Part shown: positions 49,760 through 57,859 of the stretch, one piece after another
Position numbering within the stretch: position 1 is the stretch's first letter
How the letters are laid out: each line of letters begins with the position of its first letter
NCBI GenBank assembly: GCA_030646295.1
Contig: JAUSND010000019.1
Coordinates: 242,010-306,009 of the forward strand
DNA: 64,000 nucleotides
Direction of reading: 5' to 3'
Origin: Moraxellaceae bacterium
GTDB lineage: Bacteria > Pseudomonadota > Gammaproteobacteria > Pseudomonadales > Moraxellaceae
The notes under the pieces: model-generated
Seen by the model: the letters and a program-made list of their open reading frames with translations, nothing else
Databases searched by the model: none
What the model was told of the DNA's origin: nothing
Position numbers and translations under genes: made by a program

Positions 49760-50932
49760 ATGACGACGACACGTCGTTTCGATCTGGTGCTGTTTGGCGC
49801 CACGGGTTTTACGGGAGGACTGGTCGCCGATTATCTGGCCGGCATCTCAAGGGAAGAATCTTTCACCTGGGCACTTGCCGGGCGCAGCAACAGCAAGCTG
49901 CTGGCCGTGCGTGACCGACTGGCGGCTGCAGGTGTGAGCCTGCCCGAAGTGCTTGTTGCCGACGTCAATGATGCCACCTCCATTCGTGAACTCGCCGCTT
50001 CCGCTACCACGGTCATTACGACCGTTGGCCCTTACTGGCTGTATGGTGAGCCGCTGGTGCGCGCCTGTGCCGAAGCCGGCACACATTATGTGGATCTGAC
50101 GGGTGAACCACAGTTCGTTCATGCCATGCGGGAAAAGTATGATGCGCTGGCCAGAAAAACGGGTGCACGTATCGTTACCAGTTGTGGCTTTGAAAGTATT
50201 CCGCCAGACATCACGGTACTGTTTGCTCTCAATGAATTGAAAAAACGCATCGGTGAAGCGGCCTTTCAGGCATCAGACATTGTCGTGAAGGGCGGGGTGA
50301 ATGCCGGCGGTACGATTTCCGGCGGCACCTGGCACTCTGCAGTAGAAGCCATGTCGAGTGCACGCGAGTGGATGACAAAGCGTCCCCATCAGCCGCGTGA
50401 TCATGTGCATGCGGTCAAGACACCTGTGTATCATGATCGGCACTTCGGGCTTTGGGCACTCAACATGCCCACCATCGATCCGGAAGTGGTGCGTCACTCG
50501 GCCCGTGTCCGTGGTGATTATGGCCACGGTTTTGCTTACGGGCATTTCATGATGATGAAGAATCCGCTGGGTCTGGCGGCGGTTGCTGCCGGTGTGGGTG
50601 GCATCTTCACGCTGGCCCAGTTCAAGGTCACCAAAAACTGGCTGCTGAAGCAACGCCTGCCCGGTGAAGGACCAACCGAAGCACAGCGTGCCAAGGGCTG
50701 GTTTCACATGAATGTGGTTGCACAGGGTGGCGGCGAAACCGTGTTGTGTCGCATGGCCGGAGGCGATCCTGGCTATGGTGATACGGCCAAGATGCTGGCC
50801 GAGGCGGGGCTGTGCCTGGCGCTGGACAAAACCTTGCCGGAACACACCGGTGTCATTACGCCCGCCAGTGCCATGGGCGAGGCACTGATGCCCCGACTGG
50901 CGCGTGCCGGTCTGACGCTCGGGCTGATCTGA
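49760..50932 (+). CDS. Saccharopine-dehydrogenase-like / trans-acting enoyl reductase family protein
   Basis: 390 residues. N-terminal Rossmann fold with FGATGFTG (residues 12-19) and AGRS; VGPYWLYGEPLVRACAE and HYVDLTGE are the family signature, followed by TSCGFESIPPD. Related proteins include the mycobacterial trans-acting enoyl reductase and eukaryotic SCCPDH, suggesting a lipid-linked oxidoreductase; the reaction is unknown. AGGAAAGGAAG precedes the ATG. Twelve bp before pgeF, so probably cotranscribed. Confidence 0.82.
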   Translation: MTTTRRFDLVLFGATGFTGGLVADYLAGISREESFTWALAGRSNSKLLAVRDRLAAAGVSLPEVLVADVNDATSIRELAASATTVITTVGPYWLYGEPLVRACAEAGTHYVDLTGEPQFVHAMREKYDALARKTGARIVTSCGFESIPPDITVLFALNELKKRIGEAAFQASDIVVKGGVNAGGTISGGTWHSAVEAMSSAREWMTKRPHQPRDHVHAVKTPVYHDRHFGLWALNMPTIDPEVVRHSARVRGDYGHGFAYGHFMMMKNPLGLAAVAAGVGGIFTLAQFKVTKNWLLKQRLPGEGPTEAQRAKGWFHMNVVAQGGGETVLCRMAGGDPGYGDTAKMLAEAGLCLALDKTLPEHTGVITPASAMGEALMPRLARAGLTLGLI

Positions 50933-50944
50933 GGGGCGAGCTGC

Positions 50945-51712
50945 ATGACAGACAACCTGCCGCTTTTACTGCCGGACTGGCCTGCGCCTGACAACGTTCA
51001 TGCAGTGATCACCACGCGTGCCGGTGGTGTCAGCAAGGCACCATGGAACAGCCTCAACCTTGGCTCCCATGTGGGTGATGCGGCGGCTGATGTGGTGGAA
51101 AACCGGCATCGGCTATTGCAGGCACTGCAGACCATCGCACCGTGTGACACGCCCCAGTGGCTTAACCAGGTGCATGGTGTTGCGGTCATTCAGGCAGCAT
51201 CCGATGCCAACGCACGCATATCGCTGGTGCCGGAGGCCGATGCGGTGACAACAGTCGCCGCAGGACTGCCTTGTGTGGTGATGACAGCCGACTGCCTGCC
51301 GGTTTTCTTTTGTGATCGTGATGGGAAACGAGTGGCCGTTGCACATGCCGGGTGGCGAGGTTTGTGTGACGGGGTACTTGAGGCAACACTGCAGCAGTTC
51401 CCGGAGTCGGCCCAGGTGATGGTCTGGCTGGGACCGGCAATTGGCCCTGAAAAATTTGAAGTGGGTGATGAGGTGCGTCAGGCCTTTGTGGCGCAAGATG
51501 CAGAAGCAGACAAGGCATTTGTGCCCAGTCCGCAGGCAGGGCGCTGGCTGGCGGATATTTACCTGCTTGCCCGGCAGCGGTTGCTGAAAAGCGGGGTGAC
51601 GGCCATTTATGGCGGGGGGTTGTGTACCGTCAGTGATCCGGCCCGCTTTTTTTCCTACCGGCGTGATGGCCAGACAGGACGCATGGCCAGCGTCATCTGG
51701 CGTACCGCCTAG
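50945..51712 (+). CDS. pgeF: Peptidoglycan editing factor PgeF (YfiH, 'polyphenol oxidase')
   Basis: 255 residues. Signature residues include TTRAGGVSKAPWNSLNLGSHVGD, split as TTRAGGVS and SLNLGSHVGD, the Cys-His site VMTADCLPVFF and VAHAGWRGL, and GGGLCTVSDPARFFSYRRDG. The E. coli homologue removes L-Ser-containing mispairs from UDP-MurNAc precursors; older annotations call it a laccase or polyphenol oxidase. In pseudomonads it lies between rluD and clpB, as here, though with added genes. Confidence 0.94.
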   Translation: MTDNLPLLLPDWPAPDNVHAVITTRAGGVSKAPWNSLNLGSHVGDAAADVVENRHRLLQALQTIAPCDTPQWLNQVHGVAVIQAASDANARISLVPEADAVTTVAAGLPCVVMTADCLPVFFCDRDGKRVAVAHAGWRGLCDGVLEATLQQFPESAQVMVWLGPAIGPEKFEVGDEVRQAFVAQDAEADKAFVPSPQAGRWLADIYLLARQRLLKSGVTAIYGGGLCTVSDPARFFSYRRDGQTGRMASVIWRTA

Positions 51713-51733
51713 CCTAGCCCCGGTAAGGTCAGG

Positions 51734-52018
51734 TCAGGCCAGTCGCCCCTGACCAAACTCCGGGTTCTCATCCCTGTCCGTTTCAGCATTCGCGGCTTCG
51801 GCCGCCTGCACGGCCAGCAGCAGGGCACGGTGATCAGTGGCGCTCTGTCCTGCATGCAGATAGCGCTTGGTGGTGGATAGCAGCTTTTCCATTTTCTGCA
51901 TCCGGTAATTCAGGCTTAACAGCGCTTTGGCAACATGATCAGGGTCCTTGCCGCTCTCCCGCATGGTGATGGCGAAGGCAATTGCCTGTTGCAGCTCTGA
52001 CTCGGTCGGCTTTCCCAT
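51734..52018 (-). CDS. Small helical protein of unknown function
   Basis: 94 residues starting MGKPTESELQQAIAFAITMRESG; GGGAG lies about 9 nt before the ATG. The whole sequence is predicted mostly helical, with heptad-like LNYRMQKMEKLLSTTKRYL, and it lacks Cys or any signal peptide. Codon use looks like its neighbours. Convergent with pgeF and divergent from the flavodoxin-like gene. I do not recognise a family. Confidence 0.65.
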   Translation of the reverse strand: MGKPTESELQQAIAFAITMRESGKDPDHVAKALLSLNYRMQKMEKLLSTTKRYLHAGQSATDHRALLLAVQAAEAANAETDRDENPEFGQGRLA

Positions 52019-52127
52019 GATGCCATTCTCCCGGCATGTTCAATAACTTCAGGTGTACAGGCTTGTAGCGGTGTCATAAGCACCCTGCACAGCTATTATC
52101 GGCAGCCCTGACCTACGGAGCACTACC

Positions 52128-52688
52128 ATGGCTCGTCTTGCCATCGTTTATCACTCGGGCTATGGCCATACTGCCAGAGTTGCGGAGCATGTGCGTCTGG
52201 GGGCGACGAGTGTCGACGGAGTTTCCGCCAGTCTCATGGCGGTTGACCAGATTGACTGGCAGACACTGAACGATGCCGATGCCATTATCCTGGGGGCTCC
52301 AACCTATATGGGGAGCGCCTCTGCACCCTTCAAGACATTCATGGACCAGACCTCGCGGCAGTGGCTTGGCCAGGAGTGGAAAGACAAACTGGCGGCAGGC
52401 TTTACCAATTCGGGCGGTCTCTCCGGCGATAAACTCAGCGTTCTTTTCCAGTTGCAGTTGTTTTCAGCCCAGCACGGCATGCTCTGGGTTCCGTTTCCCC
52501 TGATGCCAACCGGCACCGGCCCCGATGACCTGAACCGCATGGGCTCGCATCTCGGTCTGATGACGCAGTCCGATAATGCCCCGGCAGAAATCACGCCGCC
52601 TGCCGGGGATATCCGCACTGCGGAGCTCTTCGGCATTCATGTGGCCGAACGTGCCTTGCGCTGGCTTGCGGGCCGTTCCCGGACATAA
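52128..52688 (+). CDS. Flavodoxin-like NAD(P)H:quinone oxidoreductase family protein
   Basis: 186 residues. FMN phosphate loop AIVYHSGYGHTARVAEH at residues 4-20, then GAPTYMGSASAPFKTFMDQT (split: GAPTYMGS, FKTFMDQ) and GFTNSGGLSGDK, a WrbA-like pattern. Length is close to WrbA but sequence differs in the tetramer-forming part. Cytoplasmic FMN protein, possibly quinone-reducing; substrate unknown. Confidence 0.85.
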   Translation: MARLAIVYHSGYGHTARVAEHVRLGATSVDGVSASLMAVDQIDWQTLNDADAIILGAPTYMGSASAPFKTFMDQTSRQWLGQEWKDKLAAGFTNSGGLSGDKLSVLFQLQLFSAQHGMLWVPFPLMPTGTGPDDLNRMGSHLGLMTQSDNAPAEITPPAGDIRTAELFGIHVAERALRWLAGRSRT

Positions 52689-52742
52689 GCAGGCATAATC
52701 CCCGCATCTCTTGATGTCAGTCAGTGTTTTACGGGTGCCTCC

Positions 52743-52769
52743 CTTGAATTGCAGCAGATGCCCCCTATA
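52743..52769 (+). promoter_or_regulatory. Sigma-32 heat-shock promoter of clpB
   Basis: CTTGAA (52743-52748), a 13-bp spacer, then CCCCTATA (52762-52769), a close match to the RpoH consensus CTTGAA-N13/14-CCCCATNT. It lies 40 bp before the clpB ATG. Confidence 0.85.
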
Positions 52770-52808
52770 CATAAGGGCAAGTCGTTTTATTGCCTTTCGA
52801 GGGACACC

Positions 52809-55394
52809 ATGCGTTTTGATCGTCTGACCGCCAAGCTTCAGGAAGCCGTATCTGATGCCCAGTCACTTGCAGTGGGCAAGGATAACTCCGCCATTGAGCC
52901 AGGCCATGTATTGGCTGCCCTGCTCGACCAGCAGGGTGGCAGTGTGCGTCCGCTGCTCGCACAGGCTGGCGCGGACACCACCGTGCTTGGTCGTGAGCTC
53001 TCAGCCCATCTGGATAATTTGCCGCGCCTGAAAAGCCCCACTGGCGAGGTCGCAGTAGGGCAGGAACTTAACCGGGTGTTCAATCTGGCCGACAAGCTCG
53101 CCCAGCAGCGCGGCGATCAGTTCATTGCCAGCGAGCTCATGCTGCTCGCATTTTTTGATGCCAACGCCGATGTGGCCAAGGTGCTGCAGAAGGCCGGTGT
53201 GCAGAAGGCCCGGCTCACTCAGGTGATTGATCAGGTTCGTGGGGGAGAAACCGTGAAGGATGCCAATGCCGAAGACAATCGTCAGGCGCTGTCGAAATAC
53301 ACCATTGACCTGACCGAGCGTGCTGCCAGCGGCAAGCTGGATCCTGTCATTGGTCGTGATGATGAAATCCGTCGAACAATTCAGGTGTTGTCGCGTCGTA
53401 CCAAGAACAATCCCGTGTTGATTGGTGAACCCGGCGTCGGCAAGACCGCCATTGTCGAAGGGTTGGCCCAGCGTATCGTCAACGGTGAGGTCCCCGAAGG
53501 TCTGCGCAACAAACAGGTGCTCTCGCTCGACATGGGTGCCCTCATCGCTGGTGCAAAATTCCGTGGAGAATTCGAGGAGCGCCTCAAGGCGGTTCTCAAC
53601 GAGCTCGCCAAGCAGGAAGGCAACATCATCCTGTTCATTGACGAGCTGCACACCATGGTGGGCGCCGGCAAGGCCGATGGCGCCATGGATGCCGGCAACA
53701 TGCTCAAGCCCGCACTGGCGCGCGGTGAGTTGCATTGTGTTGGCGCAACCACCCTGAATGAGTACCGTCAATACATCGAGAAAGATGCCGCACTGGAGCG
53801 CCGCTTCCAGAAAGTGCTGGTTGATGAGCCAAGTGTGGAGGACACAATTGCGATCCTGCGTGGCCTCAAGGAGCGCTACGAGGTTCACCATGGTGTCGAC
53901 ATTACCGATCCCGCCATTATTGCAGCGGCACGCCTGTCGCATCGTTACATTACCGACCGCAAGCTGCCCGACAAGGCCATTGACCTGATCGATGAAGCCG
54001 CTTCGCGCATCCGCATGGAAATGGATTCCAAGCCTGAGGAAATGGATCGCCTGGATCGCAAGCTCATCCAGCTCAAGATGGAACGGGAGGCAATCAAGAA
54101 GGAAGAAGACGCCGCCAGCAAGCAGCGCTTTGCCAAGCTTGAGGAAGACATCCAGAAGCTCAGCAAGGAATACGCGGATCTCGAAGAAATCTGGAAGGCA
54201 GAAAAAGCATCGCTCAAAGGTGCCCAGCAAGTAAAAGAAGAACTTGAAAAGGCCCGTATTGATTTCGAGGCAGCCCGCCGTGCCAATGACCTCGAAAAAA
54301 TGTCGCGCCTTCAGTACGCCACGATTCCCGAGCTGGAAAAGCAGCTGACGGCCGCACAGTCGGAGGAGCCCACCGAGCATACCCTGTTGCGCAATCGTGT
54401 TACCGATGAAGAAATTGCCGAAGTGATCTCCAAGGCAACCGGCATTCCGGTGAACAAGATGCTTGAAGGGGAGCGCGACAAGCTGCTGCGCATGGAAGAT
54501 GCGCTGCATCGACGTGTCATCGGGCAGCATGAGGCTGTCGTTGCGGTCGCCAATGCGGTTCGTCGCTCGCGTGCCGGTTTGTCCGATCCCAATCGGCCAA
54601 ATGGTTCCTTCCTGTTCCTCGGCCCGACCGGTGTTGGCAAGACCGAGCTGACCAAGGCGCTGGCGAATTTCCTGTTCGATTCCGATGACGCCATGGTGCG
54701 CATCGACATGTCGGAATTCATGGAAAAGCATTCCGTGTCCCGCCTGATTGGTGCGCCTCCCGGCTATGTCGGCTACGAGGAGGGAGGCTATCTGACCGAG
54801 GCCGTGCGTCGTCGCCCCTATGCCGTCATCCTGCTGGATGAGGTTGAAAAGGCGCACCCCGATGTTTTCAACATCCTGTTGCAGGTACTGGAAGATGGTC
54901 GCCTGACCGATGGCCAGGGCCGCACGGTGGACTTCCGCAATACCGTAATCGTGATGACGTCAAATCTCGGCTCCGACATCATCCAGAGCATGACAAAGGA
55001 AGAGCAGTATGACGAAATGAAGGTGGCGGTCATGGAGGTTGTTGGCCACCATTTCAGGCCTGAACTCATTAATCGTATTGATGAGGTCGTGGTCTTCCAT
55101 TCACTGGCCGAGTCCCAGATTCGCGGTATCGCCGAAATCCAGATTGATCGCCTGCGTGGTCGTCTGGCCGAGCGCGATCTCAAGCTGGAAATCTCGGATG
55201 CCGCGCTGCTGCGACTGGTTGCTGCCGGTTATGATCCTGTTTATGGTGCACGTCCGCTCAAGCGAGCCATTCAGACCTTGCTTGAGAACCCGTTGGCCCA
55301 GCAGTTGCTGGCGGGTGACTTTGTGCACGGGGACATCATCGTCATTGACGAAGAGCACGGCCAGTTCAGCTTCCAGAAGAAACGCCTGCACTGA
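52809..55394 (+). CDS. clpB: ATP-dependent disaggregase ClpB
   Basis: 861 residues from the ATG at 52809 ([13 protein letters not shown]), with GAGGGA just upstream. Clp N-domain, AAA+ module 1 with Walker A GEPGVGKT (206-213), the long coiled-coil middle domain (about 400-530), and AAA+ module 2 with GPTGVGKT (605-612). Lacks the ClpP-binding IGF loop, as expected for ClpB. Cooperates with DnaK to dissolve aggregates. Sigma-32 promoter directly upstream; a large hairpin follows the stop. Confidence 0.98.
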   Translation: MRFDRLTAKLQEAVSDAQSLAVGKDNSAIEPGHVLAALLDQQGGSVRPLLAQAGADTTVLGRELSAHLDNLPRLKSPTGEVAVGQELNRVFNLADKLAQQRGDQFIASELMLLAFFDANADVAKVLQKAGVQKARLTQVIDQVRGGETVKDANAEDNRQALSKYTIDLTERAASGKLDPVIGRDDEIRRTIQVLSRRTKNNPVLIGEPGVGKTAIVEGLAQRIVNGEVPEGLRNKQVLSLDMGALIAGAKFRGEFEERLKAVLNELAKQEGNIILFIDELHTMVGAGKADGAMDAGNMLKPALARGELHCVGATTLNEYRQYIEKDAALERRFQKVLVDEPSVEDTIAILRGLKERYEVHHGVDITDPAIIAAARLSHRYITDRKLPDKAIDLIDEAASRIRMEMDSKPEEMDRLDRKLIQLKMEREAIKKEEDAASKQRFAKLEEDIQKLSKEYADLEEIWKAEKASLKGAQQVKEELEKARIDFEAARRANDLEKMSRLQYATIPELEKQLTAAQSEEPTEHTLLRNRVTDEEIAEVISKATGIPVNKMLEGERDKLLRMEDALHRRVIGQHEAVVAVANAVRRSRAGLSDPNRPNGSFLFLGPTGVGKTELTKALANFLFDSDDAMVRIDMSEFMEKHSVSRLIGAPPGYVGYEEGGYLTEAVRRRPYAVILLDEVEKAHPDVFNILLQVLEDGRLTDGQGRTVDFRNTVIVMTSNLGSDIIQSMTKEEQYDEMKVAVMEVVGHHFRPELINRIDEVVVFHSLAESQIRGIAEIQIDRLRGRLAERDLKLEISDAALLRLVAAGYDPVYGARPLKRAIQTLLENPLAQQLLAGDFVHGDIIVIDEEHGQFSFQKKRLH

Positions 55395-55400
55395 CCTTTT

Positions 55401-55443
55401 GACCGGTAAGGCACCCGGTAGCCAGCCGGGCGCCTTACCGGTC
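55401..55443 (+). terminator. Large hairpin after clpB
   Basis: Outer arms GACCGGTAAGGC (55401-55412) and GCCTTACCGGTC (55432-55443) pair perfectly; after one mismatch, CCCGG and CCGGG form an inner stem with a 7-nt loop. Only 6 bp past the stop. There is no T run after it, so it may be a factor-dependent terminator or mRNA-stabilising structure. Confidence 0.7.
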
Positions 55444-55556
55444 GGCCTGCGGCCGTGATCCTGTGCGCATAAGACAATCGTCGTGGCCTGTCAGGTCATG
55501 CCCTGTCATGTGATGGCTGTTATGATAGCCGCCATGATTATTCCGAGCCCATCTGC

Positions 55557-56945
55557 ATGCGTTGGTTCCTGACCGGCCCCCACCCCCTGAGCGACCTGCT
55601 CCGCAACCTCTGGGCCGCTTGCCATTTGCTGGTGTTCCGGCGCAGTGCCTTGCGCTGGCTGGTGCCGACCCCATTCAATTTCCTGATTCTGCTGTTGCTC
55701 AGTCTGGCGGTCAGCTTCACGTTTGACCTCCTTAGCGAGGGTTGGCCGGGCCAGTGGTCACCAGCAGGCGTGGCTGTTTACCTGTTGCCCGGGTTCGGTT
55801 TGCTGGTCTTCGGACAGGTGCTGGCAACCAGGCATGGCTTGTGGCGGCTCGGGCTGGCGCCGGCCAGTGTCTGGCTGGCGGCCGACAGCCTGCTGGGGAT
55901 TGTGCAGTGCGTGCTGCTGTATGCCGGTCAGCATGAGTGGTTGCCGCCGCACATCAGTACCCATGTCCCGGTAATTTATACGCTGCTCTATGTGTGGCCC
56001 GTCTTTGCGCTTGTCATGGTGTTTACGCGAGCCCTTGCATGGCCACGCTGGGAAAGCAGTATGGCCTTCGTCATCCTGATGACTCTTTTTGCTGTCTGGA
56101 TTCTCGCCTTCAGTGACGAGCGCCTCTGGTATGCCGAGGTGCCAGAGGAGCCGGCGCCTGCCTCCCCGCGCGTTATCGAGGAGGCAGCGCTTTACGCTCA
56201 GCCGGAGTTGTTGCAGCGAGCCCTCTCTGCCGTTGCACCTCAGCGCCCTGGTTACACGGACTGGTACTTTCTGGGTGTGGCAGGCGCTTCATACCAAAGC
56301 GTCTTTCGTACTGAGGCAGAAAGTGTACGAGCGCTTTTCGATACCAGATTTGCAACCTCCGGCCGGTCCCTCGTTCTGCTCAACAGTGATGACACCGTCT
56401 ATAGCCAGCCCATCGCAACGCGTACCAGCATCAGCCGTGCCCTTGCCGCCTTTGCGAGCAGGATGGACCGTGAAGAGGATGTGCTCTTTCTTTTTCTGAC
56501 GTCTCATGGCAGTGAGTCGCACGAGATCGAGCTCAGTTACTGGCCTCTCCAGTTGGCGCCTGTAACGCCCTCCTGGTTACGTCGTGTGCTTGATGAAAGT
56601 GGCATACGCCGACGTGTGATTGTGCTGTCTGCCTGCTATTCAGGTGGTTTCATCAAGGAGCTGCAGTCACCGGATACCCTGCTTATTGCCGCCGCCGCTG
56701 CCGACAAGCCGTCTTTCGGCTGTACCGATGATGCAGATTTTACATATTTCGGGCGGGCCTTTTTTGACGAGGCCATGCGGCGAGAACATGGCCTTCGGGC
56801 TGCCTATGATCAGGCCATGATGGTGTTGAGTGAGCGGGAGGAGGAGCAGGGCTATGGCCGCTCCAATCCCCAATGGGTTATTGGTGAAAGGCTTGCCGAT
56901 GAGCTGTCATCTCTTGAGGGCAGCCTGTTCCCTCCAGCGCCGTGA
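55557..56945 (+). CDS. Membrane-anchored C13-family (legumain/caspase-like) peptidase
   Basis: 462 residues. The N-terminal ~185 residues contain about five hydrophobic segments (NFLILLLLSLAVSFTF, GVAVYLLPGFGLLVFG, VWLAADSLLGIVQCVLLY and others). The rest is a C13/CD-clan domain: catalytic His317 in LFLTSHGS and Cys360 in VLSACYSGG. The order beta strand-HG...ACxSG is the clan signature. Related proteins are annotated in pseudomonads; substrates are unknown. No ribosome-binding site is obvious at the ATG. It faces a DUF4124 gene across a perfect hairpin. Confidence 0.85.
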   Translation: MRWFLTGPHPLSDLLRNLWAACHLLVFRRSALRWLVPTPFNFLILLLLSLAVSFTFDLLSEGWPGQWSPAGVAVYLLPGFGLLVFGQVLATRHGLWRLGLAPASVWLAADSLLGIVQCVLLYAGQHEWLPPHISTHVPVIYTLLYVWPVFALVMVFTRALAWPRWESSMAFVILMTLFAVWILAFSDERLWYAEVPEEPAPASPRVIEEAALYAQPELLQRALSAVAPQRPGYTDWYFLGVAGASYQSVFRTEAESVRALFDTRFATSGRSLVLLNSDDTVYSQPIATRTSISRALAAFASRMDREEDVLFLFLTSHGSESHEIELSYWPLQLAPVTPSWLRRVLDESGIRRRVIVLSACYSGGFIKELQSPDTLLIAAAAADKPSFGCTDDADFTYFGRAFFDEAMRREHGLRAAYDQAMMVLSEREEEQGYGRSNPQWVIGERLADELSSLEGSLFPPAP

Positions 56946-57003
56946 TGTTTTCTTTGCCATAAAAAAACCGCCTGAGGGCGGTTTTTTTATGGCAAAGAAA
57001 ACA
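56946..57003. terminator. 58-bp perfect hairpin filling a convergent intergenic gap
   Basis: Two 27-nt arms (56946-56972 and 56977-57003) are exactly complementary around the loop TGAG. The core ACCGCC/GGCGGT with A and T tracts is a bidirectional rho-independent terminator; the outer arms extend it. It begins one base after the C13 peptidase stop and ends two bases before the complement of the DUF4124 stop. Confidence 0.9.
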
Positions 57004-57005
57004 AG

Positions 57006-57461
57006 TCAGTTGCAATACGCCTTGATCTGTCGGCGCGTGTCATCCATGCGCTTGTTTTTCTCTTCATCGGTCAGGTATCGTTTTTCGCCCTTGTCGTCGG
57101 GTTCGCTAACGCGCCCGCTATTCTCCAGGGTAGCCAGATTGGCCTGAAGCTTCTTGCAGCGCTCAGCATATTCAGATTTGTCAGTTTTGGCTGTGCTGGC
57201 CGGTGTTTTTTTCTTCTCGGCATCCGTCAGTGATTTTGTTGCTGCTTCTCTCTGCTTTTGCAGATTCTCTACGGCAGCTTCTGCGCCAGACGGCGTACGG
57301 GTCTGTACCTTGACCTCGGTCGCACCCTTGGCTGTTTCAGGGGGAGGGCTTTCAGAGTAATGGGTTACTCCCTGCTCATCGGTCCATTTGTAAAACTGGG
57401 CTGCCATCACGGGAGTGGCAAGCAGCACGCCAAGCAAGGCGGCAGTAGTCAGTTTTTTCAT
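57006..57461 (-). CDS. DUF4124-domain periplasmic protein
   Basis: 151 residues. Signal peptide cleaved after VMA^AQ (residues 18-20). DUF4124 domain FYKWTDEQGVTHYSESPP (the YKWxDxxGxxxYSxxPP signature) then a Lys/Glu/Ala-rich coiled-coil region, and two Cys (RCKK, AYCN). Periplasmic, function unknown; such proteins are common in Pseudomonadales and have a glycosyltransferase-linked or wall-linked role by guess only. Confidence 0.85.
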   Translation of the reverse strand: MKKLTTAALLGVLLATPVMAAQFYKWTDEQGVTHYSESPPPETAKGATEVKVQTRTPSGAEAAVENLQKQREAATKSLTDAEKKKTPASTAKTDKSEYAERCKKLQANLATLENSGRVSEPDDKGEKRYLTDEEKNKRMDDTRRQIKAYCN

Positions 57462-57859
57462 CCCGGTAAGTACCTGATCCAGAAAACGATGGTTGCACTA
57501 TAACCACAACCCCGGTCCCTTGATAAGTATCTTTGTGCAAAGCCTTGAACTACTTGACATTTGGGGGTTAGACCTAAAAAATTGCGGGCTCCCGATGGTG
57601 GGAGTTTGCCGTGCAGTCACCCTCTGACCGGCAGACGCCGGGGCGCATGCCCTGCCCGGACCGTGCCAAACGCCGTGTCCGTCCCCGCCTGCAAGATCAT
57701 AGCCCGTAAAAGGGGTGTGCTCAGGAACCCCGAACCCGGGGAGTCCGACAGGCCTGGCAAGACCCTCCGTTGTTGGTCAAATCCTCGTGCTAGAATGCGC
57801 GCCCCTGCTGCACATCCGGTGCTGGTGGTGCGCCTTGCGCTTTATTCAAGGGTGATTCT
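57462..57859 (+). promoter_or_regulatory. Upstream region of ilvI
   Basis: 398 bp without a supported gene. TTGACA (57554-57559) is followed 17 bp on by AAAAAT. TAGAAT-GCGCGCC (57791-57803) is a second candidate -10 with a stable-RNA-like discriminator, 57 bp before the GTG, but its -35 (TTGTTG, 15 bp upstream) is poor. Small hairpins (CTCCC/GGGAG near 57591-57606; CCCCG/CGGGG near 57731-57741) exist. A 10-codon frame at 57597 has three Val and one Leu, not enough to claim a branched-chain attenuator. Confidence 0.45.

Noticed and set aside
53001..54857. Open frame of 618 codons antisense to clpB
   Set aside because: It lies wholly inside a secure clpB gene, has no ribosome-binding site and unnatural composition (rich in His, Gln, Leu). 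Long antisense frames arise from the G+C-rich codon use of the real gene.
57597..57629. Ten-codon leader peptide (M V G V C R A V T L) as an ilv attenuator
   Set aside because: Only four branched-chain codons, no ribosome-binding site, and no convincing antiterminator/terminator pair.
57647..57709. Twenty-codon frame upstream of ilvI
   Set aside because: Contains hardly any branched-chain residues and has no start signal.
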